Shown here piece by piece: positions 41,867-52,820 of a stretch of DNA of 64,000 bases. The DNA is taken from assembly GCA_020912385.1 (NCBI GenBank), contig CP087208.1, positions 682,001 to 746,000 of the forward strand. The letters run 5' to 3'. The notes beneath the pieces are model-generated. The model was not told where the DNA came from. It was given only the letters and a program-made list of their open reading frames with translations, and ran no database searches. This stretch comes from Neofusicoccum parvum. Lineage: Eukaryota > Ascomycota > Dothideomycetes > Botryosphaeriales > Botryosphaeriaceae. The number at the start of each line of letters is the position of its first letter. Within the stretch, counting starts at the first letter, position 1. The translations under genes were made by a program, and so were the position numbers.

Positions 41867-42317
41867 ATGGCAGCACCCACCGCCTTTCCCTGCGCCCTGT
41901 ATGTCCGCCCGTCACCTGCCCGCTCCCCCTTCCCGCCCTCTCCTGCGTTGCGCAGGATCCTTGCTGGCTGGCTGGCTGGCTGGCTGACCGACACGCGCGC
42001 CCAGCACCCTCAACGTCCCCTTCCCGACGCCCGCCCACGCCGACACCGCCCTGCGCGCCCTCCGCGTCGACGAGGAGCTGTCGGCGCTGGTCAAGCGCAC
42101 CCTCGCCGTCTCTTCGGCCGACGCCCGCGTCCTCGACGTGCACTATGCCGCCACGACGAACCGGATGCTGCGGGTGGCCGTGAACGGCTTCTTCGACAGT
42201 CTCGGCGTGGTGCTGGGCGTGATGGAGGAGCTGGACGAGGATACGGTCATGAGGGAGGGCAAGGAGAGCGTGGAGGGCGCGCAAGGGCTGATGCCGGTGA
42301 AGGGGAGCGTGGGCTGA
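41867..42317 (+). CDS. pcc1: EKC/KEOPS complex subunit Pcc1, 114 aa, two exons
   Basis: Exons 41867-41898 and 42005-42317. Pcc1 is the dimerising subunit of KEOPS, which makes the universal tRNA t6A modification and affects telomeres and transcription. Exon 1 is only MAAPTAFPCA plus two bases. After the intron come LTLNVPFPTPAHADTALRAL, RVDEELSALVKRTL and YAATTNRMLRVAVNGFFDSL, the conserved Pcc1 core. The length is typical. The 106-nt intron contains a GGCT microsatellite just before the acceptor, so its length may vary between strains. Confidence 0.9.
41963..41988 (+). repeat. GGCT tetranucleotide microsatellite inside the PCC1 intron
   Basis: Five or six units of GGCT lie within the intron, ending about 17 bases before the acceptor and running into the CTGAC branch-like element. 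Confidence 0.7.
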
Positions 42318-42693
42318 AAAACAGGCGGGGAAAGGAGATTTGCAAAACAATATTGAGTGAATCAGTCGAACATAGGTTGCATGGAGCTGCTGCGACGAGA
42401 AAGGCGGCGACGACAGCTGGGGAAGCGGTGGCCTTGATACCTACGTTGCCAAAAAGCCAATTCCCGGGAAAGAGGCTGGATCCGACGCATCCGACGTCGC
42501 AAGGAAGAAATCGTAGAGGGTCCAGACTGGTGAAGACATCAGACATGAATAACTTAAACTCTGTGATTGGAGTGTTGTTAGGCGCTCGCTATGGGTACAC
42601 GCGTAGTCGATATAATACAGATGAAACATTTTCGACGCCATTTTATGCTACTGCCTGTACAGTGCTTCATTCCAACATCCACCCAGCCGCCAT
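42318..42693. other. Intergenic region between convergent genes
   Basis: These 376 bases between the PCC1 stop and the end of the convergent coiled-coil gene have no features. Confidence 0.5.
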
Positions 42694-44706
42694 CTATCTT
42701 CCCAAGCAATCCTCCAGATCCTTGGCCAGGGCCCATGCCTGAGCCGCCCTCTTCTCCATCACGGCATCCATCGGATTCCTGAGTGCGACCAGCCTGACCT
42801 TCTGCCCGACTCTTAAGCCACCCTCCCTATTATTCAACTCCCTCCTGCGCCTCGCCTGCTCCTCATCAATCTCCTCCACCACTGCTTCAAGCTCGCTCTC
42901 GGCCACCTGCAACTCCCTCTCCGAGGCCAGCACCACCTTGTCTACATACCACATCTCCGCCGCCCGCAGGTTGTCCATCTTATTGACCAACCCCTTCCTC
43001 CTCCACCCCCGTTCCTCGACCCTCAGCCTCTCCCTCACCTGCTCCACCAACCCCTGCCTCATCTCCCGGAACGCCGCCATCTTCTCCACCCCGGTCTCCA
43101 CGCGCTTGACCTCGTCCACCCCGGACGCGGCTATCCTCGCCAGCCTCCCCAAGCTCCACCGCAACCGCCCGATCTGCGTCTCCATCACGTCCACCTCGTC
43201 TCCCACCGCCCCTAGCATCGGCCAGCACGGCCGGCCCAGGCCCATCCCCGCCGCCTCCACCACCCGCTTCCTGACGTCGTTCCGCTGCGCGTTGAACGAG
43301 AGCCGGTGCGGCGGCGGCCGCAGCCACTCGTTGCTCCGTTCGTCGTTTGCCGCCGCGGCGGGCCAGGCCGCCGGGTTGGCGGCGACGGCCTGCTGCGTCA
43401 GGCGGATCAGCGAGAGGCGCGAGAGGTAGACGGACTGGTCGAGGTAGGCCAGCTCGGTGCGGGCGAGGCGCGCGAGCGAGCGGCGGAGGAGCGACAGCTG
43501 GGCGAGGCGGACGCGGCGCTTGCGCGCGAAGAGGGCGCGCAGCGACGGGGTGTAGGCGTTGATGAGGCGGGAGGGGGTCTGGGAGGAGTGGAAGCGGATC
43601 ACTGGGGCGGCCATGGCGGGCTCGACGGGCGTCGTGGTGGTGGTGGTCTCGGTGTCGGTGTCGGTGTCGGTCGCGGTCGAGGCGGGGTGCTGGGGGGTCG
43701 GGTCGGGAGTCGTCGGGAGGTATGAGAGGTGGCGGCGCTGCGAGTGGGTTGGTGATGGGCGCCCGGGTATGGGGTGCCTTCCGTGCGCCAACTGAACTCT
43801 TTTGAAGCCCTTGCTATCGAGGATGATTGGTCTCGCAGCCTGGATAGTGAGTTCATGTTGCGGAGAACGCTCAATTCCAGAAAGCCTTTCCCGCATCCTT
43901 TCCATTCTTTTCTTTCTCTTTTCCCTTCTTCTCCTATACCGCAGCACCTTGGCATAGAGCGAGTCTTCCCACTTCTTACACTTGACCTGCGACTTGTGCC
44001 CCATCTGCTCAAGGATTTGCACGACCTCCCTCGCCCTGAATGGTAGAGGAGCCACCGCGACCTGCGTCGTCTTGATCTTAAACCAGATCTTCCGCAGGCA
44101 CTTTATGCCGACGGAGTTTTGTATCAACCACCTTGCGCCCGCGCCTCTTTTCAGTATGATTCGCCAGCTCCTCTCAATGTACTGCAACTCTAATTCAACT
44201 GCTTCCACGCGCAATTCCAGCAACCGAAAATTTTGCTCACGGAGCTGCTCCGCGTGCGCACTAGCAGCTTCCAGATACCTCTTCCATAACATGCGCTGCT
44301 CGTAGACTGGACCGCGCGTGAGCTTTTTTCCTGCTGGGGTCTTAGCGGGCATGGCATCGAATTTGGCTTGGCACAGCGCGACAATCCAACGGCTGACTTT
44401 CCAGTAGTGTTTGTACTCGCCCAGCGTGAGCTTCAGATCCTTGGGCTTTGGGTCCTTCTGGAGCTGTATAGTCTTTGTCCAATGGTCCGGCTTTTTTTCG
44501 TCCTCCTTAATTGTTCGGAGTCTGCTGCTTATAGGTACACACGGGCGTAATCCGCCGTATCGTTTTCTCAGTAGCTCTTTGGCTTTGGGGTACGCAAGTG
44601 CCGAAGAAGAAGAGAAGTATCTGCGGGAGGATGGGTCGAATATGGATTTCGCTTGAGTGTGCAGTGGTCTACACTGATTCGTCTCGGGCCCATGCGTTCG
44701 CGTCAC
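42694..44706 (-). CDS. Large basic coiled-coil protein, 670 aa, probably mitochondrial
   Basis: One exon. The N-terminus includes SSRRYFSSSSALAYPKAKEL, which resembles a mitochondrial presequence of the RRYFSSSS type. The rest is very rich in Arg, Lys, Leu and Glu, with long helical segments (RRRREKRKKRMERMRERL; SERELQVAESELEAVVEEID) that should form coiled coils. A Thr/Asp repeat (TDTDTDTETTTTTT) lies near residue 345. I recognise no catalytic motif. Composition switches within the gene from sense-strand C-rich to G-rich toward the 3' end. The next gene upstream on the same strand also has a mitochondrial-type N-terminus. Function unknown. Confidence 0.7.
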   Translation of the reverse strand: MTRTHGPETNQCRPLHTQAKSIFDPSSRRYFSSSSALAYPKAKELLRKRYGGLRPCVPISSRLRTIKEDEKKPDHWTKTIQLQKDPKPKDLKLTLGEYKHYWKVSRWIVALCQAKFDAMPAKTPAGKKLTRGPVYEQRMLWKRYLEAASAHAEQLREQNFRLLELRVEAVELELQYIERSWRIILKRGAGARWLIQNSVGIKCLRKIWFKIKTTQVAVAPLPFRAREVVQILEQMGHKSQVKCKKWEDSLYAKVLRYRRRREKRKKRMERMRERLSGIERSPQHELTIQAARPIILDSKGFKRVQLAHGRHPIPGRPSPTHSQRRHLSYLPTTPDPTPQHPASTATDTDTDTETTTTTTPVEPAMAAPVIRFHSSQTPSRLINAYTPSLRALFARKRRVRLAQLSLLRRSLARLARTELAYLDQSVYLSRLSLIRLTQQAVAANPAAWPAAAANDERSNEWLRPPPHRLSFNAQRNDVRKRVVEAAGMGLGRPCWPMLGAVGDEVDVMETQIGRLRWSLGRLARIAASGVDEVKRVETGVEKMAAFREMRQGLVEQVRERLRVEERGWRRKGLVNKMDNLRAAEMWYVDKVVLASERELQVAESELEAVVEEIDEEQARRRRELNNREGGLRVGQKVRLVALRNPMDAVMEKRAAQAWALAKDLEDCLGR
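43647..43680 (-). repeat. GACACC hexamer repeat within coding sequence
   Basis: About four units of GACACC-type hexamer encode the Thr-Asp repeat of the coiled-coil protein and continue into ACC (Thr) codons. It is a likely length-variable tract. Confidence 0.65.
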
Positions 44707-44806
44707 ATTCCCTTGGTTAACTATAGAAGTAAACTATAAGCAGTCAGCACGTCTGCTTTCATAGAGACGGCTAGGTTTGATCGTTGTACGCATAGATATC
44801 TTAATA

Positions 44807-46729
44807 TTATTCCACTCCCATCTGCCCGGGCTTCTCAAGACTGACCTTTGACTTGGCGCGCTCTGAATGTGCTGGATCGGGAGTTGTCGGGGTTGACAAA
44901 TAGGGTTTCGTGACAAACAGCGAGAAGGGAACATCAATTATCGTACGAGAAAAGTGCTCTGGGTTCCCTGGTATATGACGAACGAACTTCATGCCCATGC
45001 CCTGTTCCGACAAGGCCCCGAAATAGCCTTCCCAGAGTTCAATGTCAGAAGGACCTTCCGATTTTGCTACCGGGATGTCGTCGATGGTGCTCGGTATGAC
45101 CCCGAATGCGCAAGTGCCGCTTTCAGGACCTGGTGTACTGAGCGACGAGACGGGAGATACGAAGAACTGAATATATGAACCCGGTCTGGCCACCTCCTCA
45201 AGGGGGTTATCCATGCTCGAATCCCTGTCTACTAAAGAAGCATCACCGACATCATTGTCGCCTTTCTCAAAGGATCTCTTTGGGTCCAAAGAGAGCAAGC
45301 CCGCTTTCTTACCCCAGCCGCCGCCACCGCTGAGGACACGATGGACTCTAGCATTTCCTAGTAGGATGTGCTTCCACAAGGCATTGTTGAACCGCTCGGG
45401 AGCAACGGACCATGTGTCCTGAACATATTCTGAGAAAATGCCAGCGTAATCGTACTGCTTGCTGAAGAGCCAGGGCTGGGGTTTGCCAAGAGCCGCTAGC
45501 ATAGCAGAGGAGAAGTATTTGATGCTCCTTTCGTTAGAAACGATTGCCCAGACTGGCATGGAATGCGGCGCTTGTCCCGTCGCAGTGAAGTAGGACGACA
45601 CGGCCTTTTCTAATTCTTGAGATGCTGGTGCTGGTTTTTCATCGGAATCCGAGATCTGTCGAACGATATTTCCCATGCCGGCATGGACTTGTCGAGGAGC
45701 GGTCAAAGGAATGAAGTTGAGTTGGAGCTGATGCAGGGTCCTGTCAAATTTCGGGAAGAATCTTTTCTCGTGGGCTAAATAACGACCGGATACAGGCCAT
45801 GATACGCGTTGGTACTTGACTCTATTGATTCTCCACGCGTGAAGAGAGCGCCTTTCGGGGAGTGGAGCACCATGTTCAGTTTCGTCAATCTTCGAGACTT
45901 GATACAAAAAGTTGTACATGATGGAGGTGTGGCCAGTCTGGAAGACGGTATTCGCAAGAGGGAGGTGGAGCCGATGGATCGTGTCCGAATATTCCCTTTC
46001 CAAGTTTCCACGCAGGTTAGTCAGCCTGAAACGATCCCAAATATCGAATGTCAGTGTGCCGACGGAGTCATCCTGTGAGGCCGCCTCAGGCTGCGCTGTC
46101 CAATTCCTCTCCGCGACACGGTCGCTATACCACAGAGCGTAGGCTAGGCCTTCACACCCTTTGCTTGTTTCGGGATCGTTTCTGGGCACTGGAAGCCGGT
46201 CGATAACAGCAGCGATGACACGAACAGTTCGAAGTGGACTAGCGTGATCTAGCGAATGGTCGAGGATGCGGGACAGCGCCTGGCCAACTGCTGCTGGAGC
46301 GCTCCCGTCAGATGGGGGCTGCAACGCCGCAGCAAAGGATGGTGTTACTAGCAGCATGGCAGTTGGGCTCTTGGAGTGCGGCATCAGATGGGGCACTGGC
46401 TGGATCCGGTCAATGAGGCTACGGATGTCCTGGTGGCTATCAGCAGTCCGCATGGAAAGCACGAGGCGGTGGAAGTTACGGACCGTATCGCCAGGCCTCT
46501 TAGCCGTGACAGTGCCAATGTGGTAGAGCTCTTTCCGAACATTCAAGCCATCGGTGATGGGCGCGGGCGCGGTGTTGGCGCCCCCGTCTGAGGAAGATTC
46601 AACAAAGAAGCGCCGCACCAAGCTTCCATTCCGCAGCGAGCGATGCAGAGCGCGGGTCGGGGGGAGAGGCGCGCGGGCAAGCCGGGTGCCGCGCGGGAGC
46701 ACGAGGCATCTTCGCGCCGAATTGAACAT
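44807..46729 (-). CDS. Mitochondrial-type protein of unknown function, 640 aa
   Basis: One exon. The N-terminus (MFNSARRCLVLPRGTRLARA, then RALHRSLRNGSLVRRFF) is a convincing mitochondrial presequence: Arg-rich, no acids, amphipathic. The mature part has TAMLLVTPSFAAALQPP and, in the C-terminal third, GNARVHRVLSGGGGWGKKAG followed by LLSLDP, which looks like a conserved glycine loop. It ends PGQMGVE. I recall similar ascomycete hypothetical proteins but know no activity. The gene lies head to tail with the coiled-coil gene (about 100 bp apart) and is divergent from MNN9. Confidence 0.78.
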   Translation of the reverse strand: MFNSARRCLVLPRGTRLARAPLPPTRALHRSLRNGSLVRRFFVESSSDGGANTAPAPITDGLNVRKELYHIGTVTAKRPGDTVRNFHRLVLSMRTADSHQDIRSLIDRIQPVPHLMPHSKSPTAMLLVTPSFAAALQPPSDGSAPAAVGQALSRILDHSLDHASPLRTVRVIAAVIDRLPVPRNDPETSKGCEGLAYALWYSDRVAERNWTAQPEAASQDDSVGTLTFDIWDRFRLTNLRGNLEREYSDTIHRLHLPLANTVFQTGHTSIMYNFLYQVSKIDETEHGAPLPERRSLHAWRINRVKYQRVSWPVSGRYLAHEKRFFPKFDRTLHQLQLNFIPLTAPRQVHAGMGNIVRQISDSDEKPAPASQELEKAVSSYFTATGQAPHSMPVWAIVSNERSIKYFSSAMLAALGKPQPWLFSKQYDYAGIFSEYVQDTWSVAPERFNNALWKHILLGNARVHRVLSGGGGWGKKAGLLSLDPKRSFEKGDNDVGDASLVDRDSSMDNPLEEVARPGSYIQFFVSPVSSLSTPGPESGTCAFGVIPSTIDDIPVAKSEGPSDIELWEGYFGALSEQGMGMKFVRHIPGNPEHFSRTIIDVPFSLFVTKPYLSTPTTPDPAHSERAKSKVSLEKPGQMGVE

Positions 46730-47213
46730 GGACGGCTATGTGTCGGGGCGCATGGCAGGCGCAGGCCGAGAAGGGAAGATGTGCAGAGAAGGTTGGATGG
46801 AAGCTCTGGCTCGACACGGACATGCCGGCGCCGAGGAAAAGCCGCATCCACGGCCAATCTCACTTCCGAGGGCGCGAATACGTAGACAGTATCCAGCGCA
46901 GCGCAGCACCGCCCACCCAACCTGCCAGGGCGAGCCTTTGCGGCTTCCGACTGGTATGTCCTCGAGCTGTTCGACCCGGATTCCCTCGCTCTTTCGCTGG
47001 TGCTCCGCCTGCCTCGCCGTCTCTGCGCTCACCTCCGCTCTGCGGCTGGCTTGGGCCGACTTGAAGTAACACAGTCGCAGCTTCCGTGCGTGCTTCTCCT
47101 TGAGACGCCCGACCGTCTCCCGCGACTCCTCGCCCACCTGCGCCCGGTGTGATTGACTCGATACAGACTCCGCCGCACGCTGTAGGCCCGCCTCGACGAG
47201 GCCCACGACCAAG
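46730..47213. other. Divergent promoter of the 640-aa gene and MNN9
   Basis: The 484 bp between divergent start codons are GC-rich. No conserved element is recognisable, and open frames inside it are short. Confidence 0.5.
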
Positions 47214-48385
47214 ATGCGTTCCGCGCGCTCCCTACGGAGGACCAACCCCATCACCATCATTCTCGCCGCGCTGCTCTGTTTCGGATTCCTGTTCTTCATA
47301 TTCTCCTCCGATGCCGACAGCTCGATAAGTCCGCACCAGCTGCGGACCTCCGCAGCCAATGCGCTCTCTCCGCCCTCGATGCCGTTCAGGAAATCCAAGT
47401 CCGACAGCGACCAGGGCCCACCGCCTGTCGTCCATTACCACATGAACAATCTCACCACTACGAGTGACCCGGTGGGCAATCGCGAATCGGTCCTTGTTCT
47501 GACGCCCATGGCGCGATTCTACCAGGAGTACTGGGACAACCTCCTGAAGCTGAACTATCCTCACGAGCTGATCTCACTCGGCTTCATCCTACCAAAGACC
47601 CGCGAAGGGAATGCAGCCACCGCCGCGCTCCAAGAACAAATTGCAAAGACACAAAAGGGCCCCCAGAAAAAGCGCTTCAAGAGCATCACCATTTTGCGCC
47701 AGGACACGGAAGTTCCGCTGCAGTCGCAGGAAGAGTCTGAGCGCCATAAGCTGGAGAACCAAAAGGCAAGAAGGGCGGCTATGTCAAAGGCTCGCAATTC
47801 ATTGCTGTTCACGACGCTGGGGCCAACAACGTCATGGGTGCTCTGGCTGGATTCAGACGTCGTGGAGACGCCGCCGACGCTGATCCAGGATCTTGCGTAT
47901 CACAACAAGCCCATCATCGTACCCAACTGCTACCAACGCTACTACAACGACGATTCGAAGAAGATGGACACCCGGCCGTACGACTTCAACTCCTGGATCG
48001 ACAGCCCTACAGCACAAGACCTGGCCAAGGGCATGGGCAAGGACGATATTCTCTTGGAGGGCTATGCTGAGATGGCCACGTATCGCTCGCTTATGGCTTA
48101 CATGAAGGATGGCGGCGACTCGGCCGACAAGGAGAAGGAGATCAAGCTTGATGGCGTTGGCGGCACGGCTTTGCTGGTCAAGGCTGATGTGCACAGGGAT
48201 GGCGCCATGTTCCCGCCATTCTCGTTCTACCACCTGATTGAGACCGAGGGCTTTGCGAAGATGGCATCTAGATTGGGATGGGAGAGCTACGGGTTGCCCA
48301 ATTATCTTGTAGGTTTCCGGAACGGCTTCAGGGAAGATCGTGCCCACGCTGACTTTTGCTGCAGGTATACCACTATAACGAGTAA
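47214..48385 (+). CDS. mnn9: Mnn9/Anp1/Van1-family mannosyltransferase (GT62), 371 aa
   Basis: Exons 47214-48308 and 48365-48385. This family forms the Golgi mannan polymerase complexes that extend the alpha-1,6 backbone of N-glycans. It is a type II membrane protein: short basic cytosolic tail, TM at about 13-30 (ITIILAALLCFGFLFFIF), then the luminal domain. Motifs are VLVLTPMARFYQEYWDNLLKL, ISLGFILPKT and the metal-binding LWLDSDV with Asp213 and Asp215. The end YGLPNYLV continues after a 56-nt intron (donor GTAGGT, branch CTGAC, acceptor TGCAG) into a seven-codon last exon, YHYNE after the shared Val, which is the expected family ending. Unspliced RNA would add about 90 unrelated residues. 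Assignment to Mnn9 rather than Anp1 or Van1 rests on remembered similarity. Confidence 0.88.
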
Positions 48386-49812
48386 TAGACAGTTCGATTC
48401 TTGTTCATTGGGCGGCGTTAGGTCTGTGCTGGGCTTTTGGAGAGTGGTGATGCGTACACACGGGGGGAAAGATCAAGGGCTTCTTGAGAATTTATTCAGA
48501 AATGTTCTCTGCTTGGTTTCCACTGCGTCTAGCCCCGTTCTAGGGGTCCTTCTGCCGTCGATCCTCCAAATGCAGCAACTCCTCGCGAGCTAGATTCCGC
48601 CAAGGCAGAGGAACGTGAACCGGGGCAAGGCTGAACGTGCGTCAGCCACACGAGCGTCATCTCGCGTGCCCCAGCTGCGACGCGCTGTGATTGTGGTCGC
48701 AGGCGGAGAGGGTGTCACGGTTATTCTGCGCCGCGGGCTGGTGCTATTGGGGAGCGTGGAGGCGCGACACTCCCCGTCTGGACTAAGGCGGCCACACGCC
48801 CCGCGTGCAGTTTGCCGCATGTCGGCGCGGAGGCTTAGCATGGATTCGGTGCGGCGCCGGCAGAGGCGGCAGGGCTCGATCTGCTTCGGCTAGGCGACCT
48901 GCATCTACTAGGCTCCTTGGACCAGGGCCCGGTCAACAGCACGCTGCACGAACGTCGCGATATATCTCGCCGTGTTTCTGCTGCGTGTCGGGGCGCCGCC
49001 AGCGCTGACTCTGCGGACGCTCCCCTCAGCACGCTCGGCTACCGCTCCTGAAATAGCCCTGGCTCGCCTGGCCGGCGCTCTGAAGGCGCAACCTTGCCGG
49101 TCTTTACCTGATTCGGCCAGGAAACCTGCTCAACTGCATGCGACGGCTCCCTTGGGCGCGCCGACTCTTCGCAACCCCACGCAGCGCGTTGCAAACGCCG
49201 GCCGCTCTCGTGCTATCATCAAGCCGCCGGGCGGGCTGCCGCTGCCAGCCATCTTCTCGAACACGCATCCCGCCGTCCTGGTGCCGCATTCCGCAGCCCG
49301 TCCATCCGCGGCTCTGCACGACGGCTATCAAGGTACGCAGCCGCGCGCACGCGTCGGCGAGACACTCGCTTCACGGGAGTTATCTGATCGAGTGCCGCCC
49401 GCTGACTTTCTCGTCCCAGCTCACTGGTTCGCGCTCCCGGGAAAATCTGCTCGTTCCTGCTCATGCCCGCTCGCCGCCAACTTGTTCATCCTTTGTGCTC
49501 CCCAGTCCTTCTCCACGAGCTCGGTAAGGTTCCAGCTGCGCAGACCTCTTGTCGCAGAGCAACAATCGGCGCTCCGTCGGGCCTCTCCTTTTGATGCCCG
49601 TGCTCCCCACGGTATGCACAAGCTTCTTAGTTTGTTCCCTTGGCACCATGCCCACCTCGCGAAGCCCCTCCGCCTCTAGCCCTTGCGCTTCCATCCCATC
49701 TGCGTCTGGACGACATGATGCAGGGGTCCACCAGCTCACTCCACGACAGGCTTTCCCTCGCCGTGCGCGCCGATGAGCCTTTCCTAGCCAGTACGACTAC
49801 GACCTTGAAGCC
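48386..49812. other. Gene-free stretch, 1.4 kb, upstream of the copper-fist gene
   Basis: No coding region is supportable; open frames are short and of low complexity. Two TGCTCA hexamers occur at 49127-49132 and 49458-49463, 686 and 355 bases before the copper-fist ATG; this number is only slightly above chance. The region near the ATG may hold a long leader. Confidence 0.45.
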
Positions 49813-51839
49813 ATGCCGTGGGTTACGATCAACGGTGAGCAGAAGAAGGTCGCCTGGTAAGTCCCGCGCCACTGTCCACGCCCCAGCGCTCTCTCCCCCG
49901 CCGTGCTACGCACCACCTTCGTTCCTCCAGAGGGACCTCCCTGGCTAACCCCGCTCTGCCGCCATAGCGGACCCTGTATTCGCGGCCATCGCTCAACATC
50001 ATGCAACCATAAGGACCGCCTGCTGCTCGAGGTTCGCAAGCCAGGTAGACCCTTGAGCAGCTGTCCCCATCTTGGCGGAAATTGCAGCTGCGAAAGACTC
50101 GTCATCAACTACACAATCCCCAGGTGTATGTAGGCTTGTGTCCCTCCAGTGTCTTCTCTAACAGTCGACTTCTAGCCTCCGAATGCGCCTGCCCGGGCAA
50201 CGGTGAGGATCCGGCTCCCGTTGCCGAGGTGGTGTCATCCACCATCGGCCCTCTCCCTGGTACTTCAAGCCGCGTGCAAAAACCAAAACGCAAGTCGGTC
50301 AGCGCCAGTCGTAACCCTGCTGCTCTCGAGAAGGCGATCAAGGCTGCCGAAGAGGCGGAGCAAAAAATTAAGACTGAGCCGCCGAAGTCTTGCTGCAGCC
50401 AAAAGCAGCCACCTGCTACCACAGGTAGCAGCGCAACTTCACCAGTCCCGACCACTGAAGGCAGTTCTCCCAGCAGCCATGATGATGGACCGACACCGTC
50501 CGATTCGACTGCAGGCGCTTGTTGCAAACCCAATACCGAGGTCGAGGCTAGGCCGCTGAACATACAACTTGAAACGCGAAAACAGAACACAGGTTATGCT
50601 TCTTCCGCGCAGGTCCAAGGCTGGAAGCATATGACCATCGATGGCGCATCAGAGCCGAAGACCATAATCGAAGAGCCTACAAAGATCAAGAGTAGCTGCT
50701 GTGGTGGCGGCAACCCCGCAAAGAATGAGGCTCTTCCCGGTCAACCCGACCACAGATCAGCTCTGTCAACACCCAACGGCTTTCATTCTCATCCGCAGAA
50801 ACAAGCTCCCAACGGCGTACACTCACGCATACAGCTAGCTCAACAGTCGTTCGGACAAAGCCAACCGTACCCATTCTACGGCGGACAGCATCAATTCAAC
50901 AATCCCGTTCAGGGACACTCATTCTCCAATGCGCCCCCAAACGGCATCAACTATGCAACCAACGGTGCTCCATCAGGTCAATATGCGTCGTACTATCCGT
51001 TCGCACTTGGATCACAGCCCCCGAATGGATTCCAAAACAATCTACCAGACTTTATGCACAACTGCACCTGTGGCGATGCCTGCGCTTGTCTTGGATGTGC
51101 TGTACATCCGCGGAACGAAACAACACTGCGTCATCTGCAAGATGTTGCAAACTTCATGATCCAAGATCCATTCTATGCTGATCCGTCTTCGCCTCCCTAC
51201 AATAATGATCGCATCCAGTACCAGCCTGCATACCAATTACCTGGATCCACAAACGCCAATGCCGAACGAACATGGGCAGCCTCCAAAGTAGGACAGCCCT
51301 ATCAACAACAGCCTACGTTCAAGCATCCGGGGGCAACATATCCACAAGATGTGAATGGAAGTTCTTTTTGGCATCGCAGTAATGGATCATCGGCCGGCTC
51401 CGTCCATGCTACTCCTACGAGTGAGCTACAGCAGTTCAGTTTCCAGGAACCTCAGAATGGTGCTCAGCGGGAAAACCAAAACTTCCAGGCTGGCCAGTTC
51501 TCTTACCAGCAAGCATCTTCTTACGAGCCCTCATCCATACATAACGCGCAGTTTGCAACTCCGGAACCGGCTCCGTCAACAACCACGGCCGAGACACCAA
51601 CTCTGTCGCCATCATCGTTCTTTTGGCAACAAGTCGAGTTGCCTGGATGCGACGACGAGAGTGGAGCGTGCCGTTGCGGCGATGGATGCCAATGTGTCGG
51701 GTGCCTTACGCACGGTGGTCATGACGGTGTGCAGCTTCCGCAACCTAATGGTGATCTCAGCTCTGGATTCTCGCCTCCGGTTGAGCAAGTCCGGATGAAC
51801 TCGATAGACATAGCGCTGGACACAAAGCCTGGTGGATGA
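49813..51839 (+). CDS. Copper-fist transcription factor (Mac1/Cuf1/GRISEA-like), 621 aa
   Basis: Exons 49813-49856, 49968-50125 and 50176-51839. The N-terminus MPWVTINGEQKKVACGPCIR is a copper fist: zinc ligands Cys15, Cys18, Cys27 and His29, then the minor-groove motif RKPGRP at 38-43. The second intron joins IPR to SSECACPGNG with donor GTATGT. The middle is Gln/Asn/Pro-rich. Copper-sensing candidates are several Cys pairs (KSCCSQ, GACCKP, KSSCCGGG) and two Cys clusters of the CxCxxxxCxCxxC type: CTCGDACACLGC and CRCGDGCQCVGC. Two such boxes near the C-terminus are the layout of copper-repressed activators (Mac1, GRISEA) rather than of Ace1-type detoxification activators. It is predicted to drive copper uptake genes in copper starvation; the Ctr gene of this window is a natural target. 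Confidence 0.93.
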
Positions 51840-52820
51840 ACAATGCTGGTAACCCGGCGTCCGTACCGGGTAAAACAAACCGATCAAATTGCTCCTTTGA
51901 ATAACCACAGCGAAACCTCCAAAATTCGAACCATTAGGGAATACCATGGGCCGCATTGCTTGGGCTGGATCGCAGAACCCGCTGGGACAGCATCATCGAA
52001 AAAAGCTTCTTTGAGCGTGACGAGGACGCTATTCATCGAAGAGGCTACGATTGAATGATATTGCGAGTGGGAAAAGTATGAGGCAGGCGAGGACGAATAT
52101 TCAATGTACCGTGCGAAGGCCGACGAGGGTGACTGGATGGCAGAGGGCTTTGACTTGGGAATTTGCTTGAAAGCATGGCCGGGAGTTTTAAAACACACTG
52201 CAGTAGGGCGGATGCAGAGTATAGTGAGAAACAGTGTAAATATTCTAAAATCCGAAAGCCTCTGATTCTTGGCAGCATTTTCTAACGTTTTTGATTTGTG
52301 TGAAGCACAGCGCACGTCGCTGGAAGCGCAGCATAACGACGGCGAACTCTAAAGAATTGATGAATGCGCTAAAGATCGGAGATGAACGACGAGGATTTCG
52401 GGCATCACACATAGTACGGAGCATTCTCGGGCGCGGGGGTTGTAGCTGCAGACCGGCTGGTCCCGGTTGTGGCGGTCTGTCACCCACCCCAGTTTTTGGT
52501 GTTGAGGAGAGCTTCTGCAGGCTCGCTTAAATTTCGCACAGAAATTGAGCGCACCGCCGTCTTCCTCTCCACGAGCGACCACCGACGACCTCGACAACTT
52601 CACGGGCCCATCCTCGTAAGTCTATCCTTTGTTCTGTCCTCCCATGCAACGAGCGAGCCTCAGCAACGGCTGAGGCGTGTCCGGCGGCCGTCGCCGCGAC
52701 ACACCAATGCGCGCGCTGGGTTCCGGCTATAGAAATGGAGTCTCGCAAGTTGCTTCGGAGGGGTTCTGAAGCGTCAATTGCTGACTCGGGGGTTTCTTCG
52801 CAGTGTGAGCGATTGTCAAG
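51840..52820. other. Intergenic region with the RPL5 promoter and probable leader intron
   Basis: After the 3' flank of the copper-fist gene, the part from about 52510 onward is the RPL5 promoter and leader. A donor GTAAGT at 52616 and an acceptor TTCGCAG ending at 52803 could delimit a 188-nt intron in the 5' untranslated region, common in ribosomal protein genes. This is inferred from signals only. Confidence 0.45.

Noticed and set aside
41505..42350. Open frame of 281 codons on the minus strand opposite PCC1
   Set aside because: It is antisense to the recognisable spliced Pcc1 gene and has only low-complexity Arg/Gly composition.
49127..49463. Two TGCTCA hexamers before the copper-fist gene as auto-regulatory sites
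   Set aside because: Two copies in about 700 bp are only slightly above expectation, unlike the five copies in 302 bp before the transporter gene.
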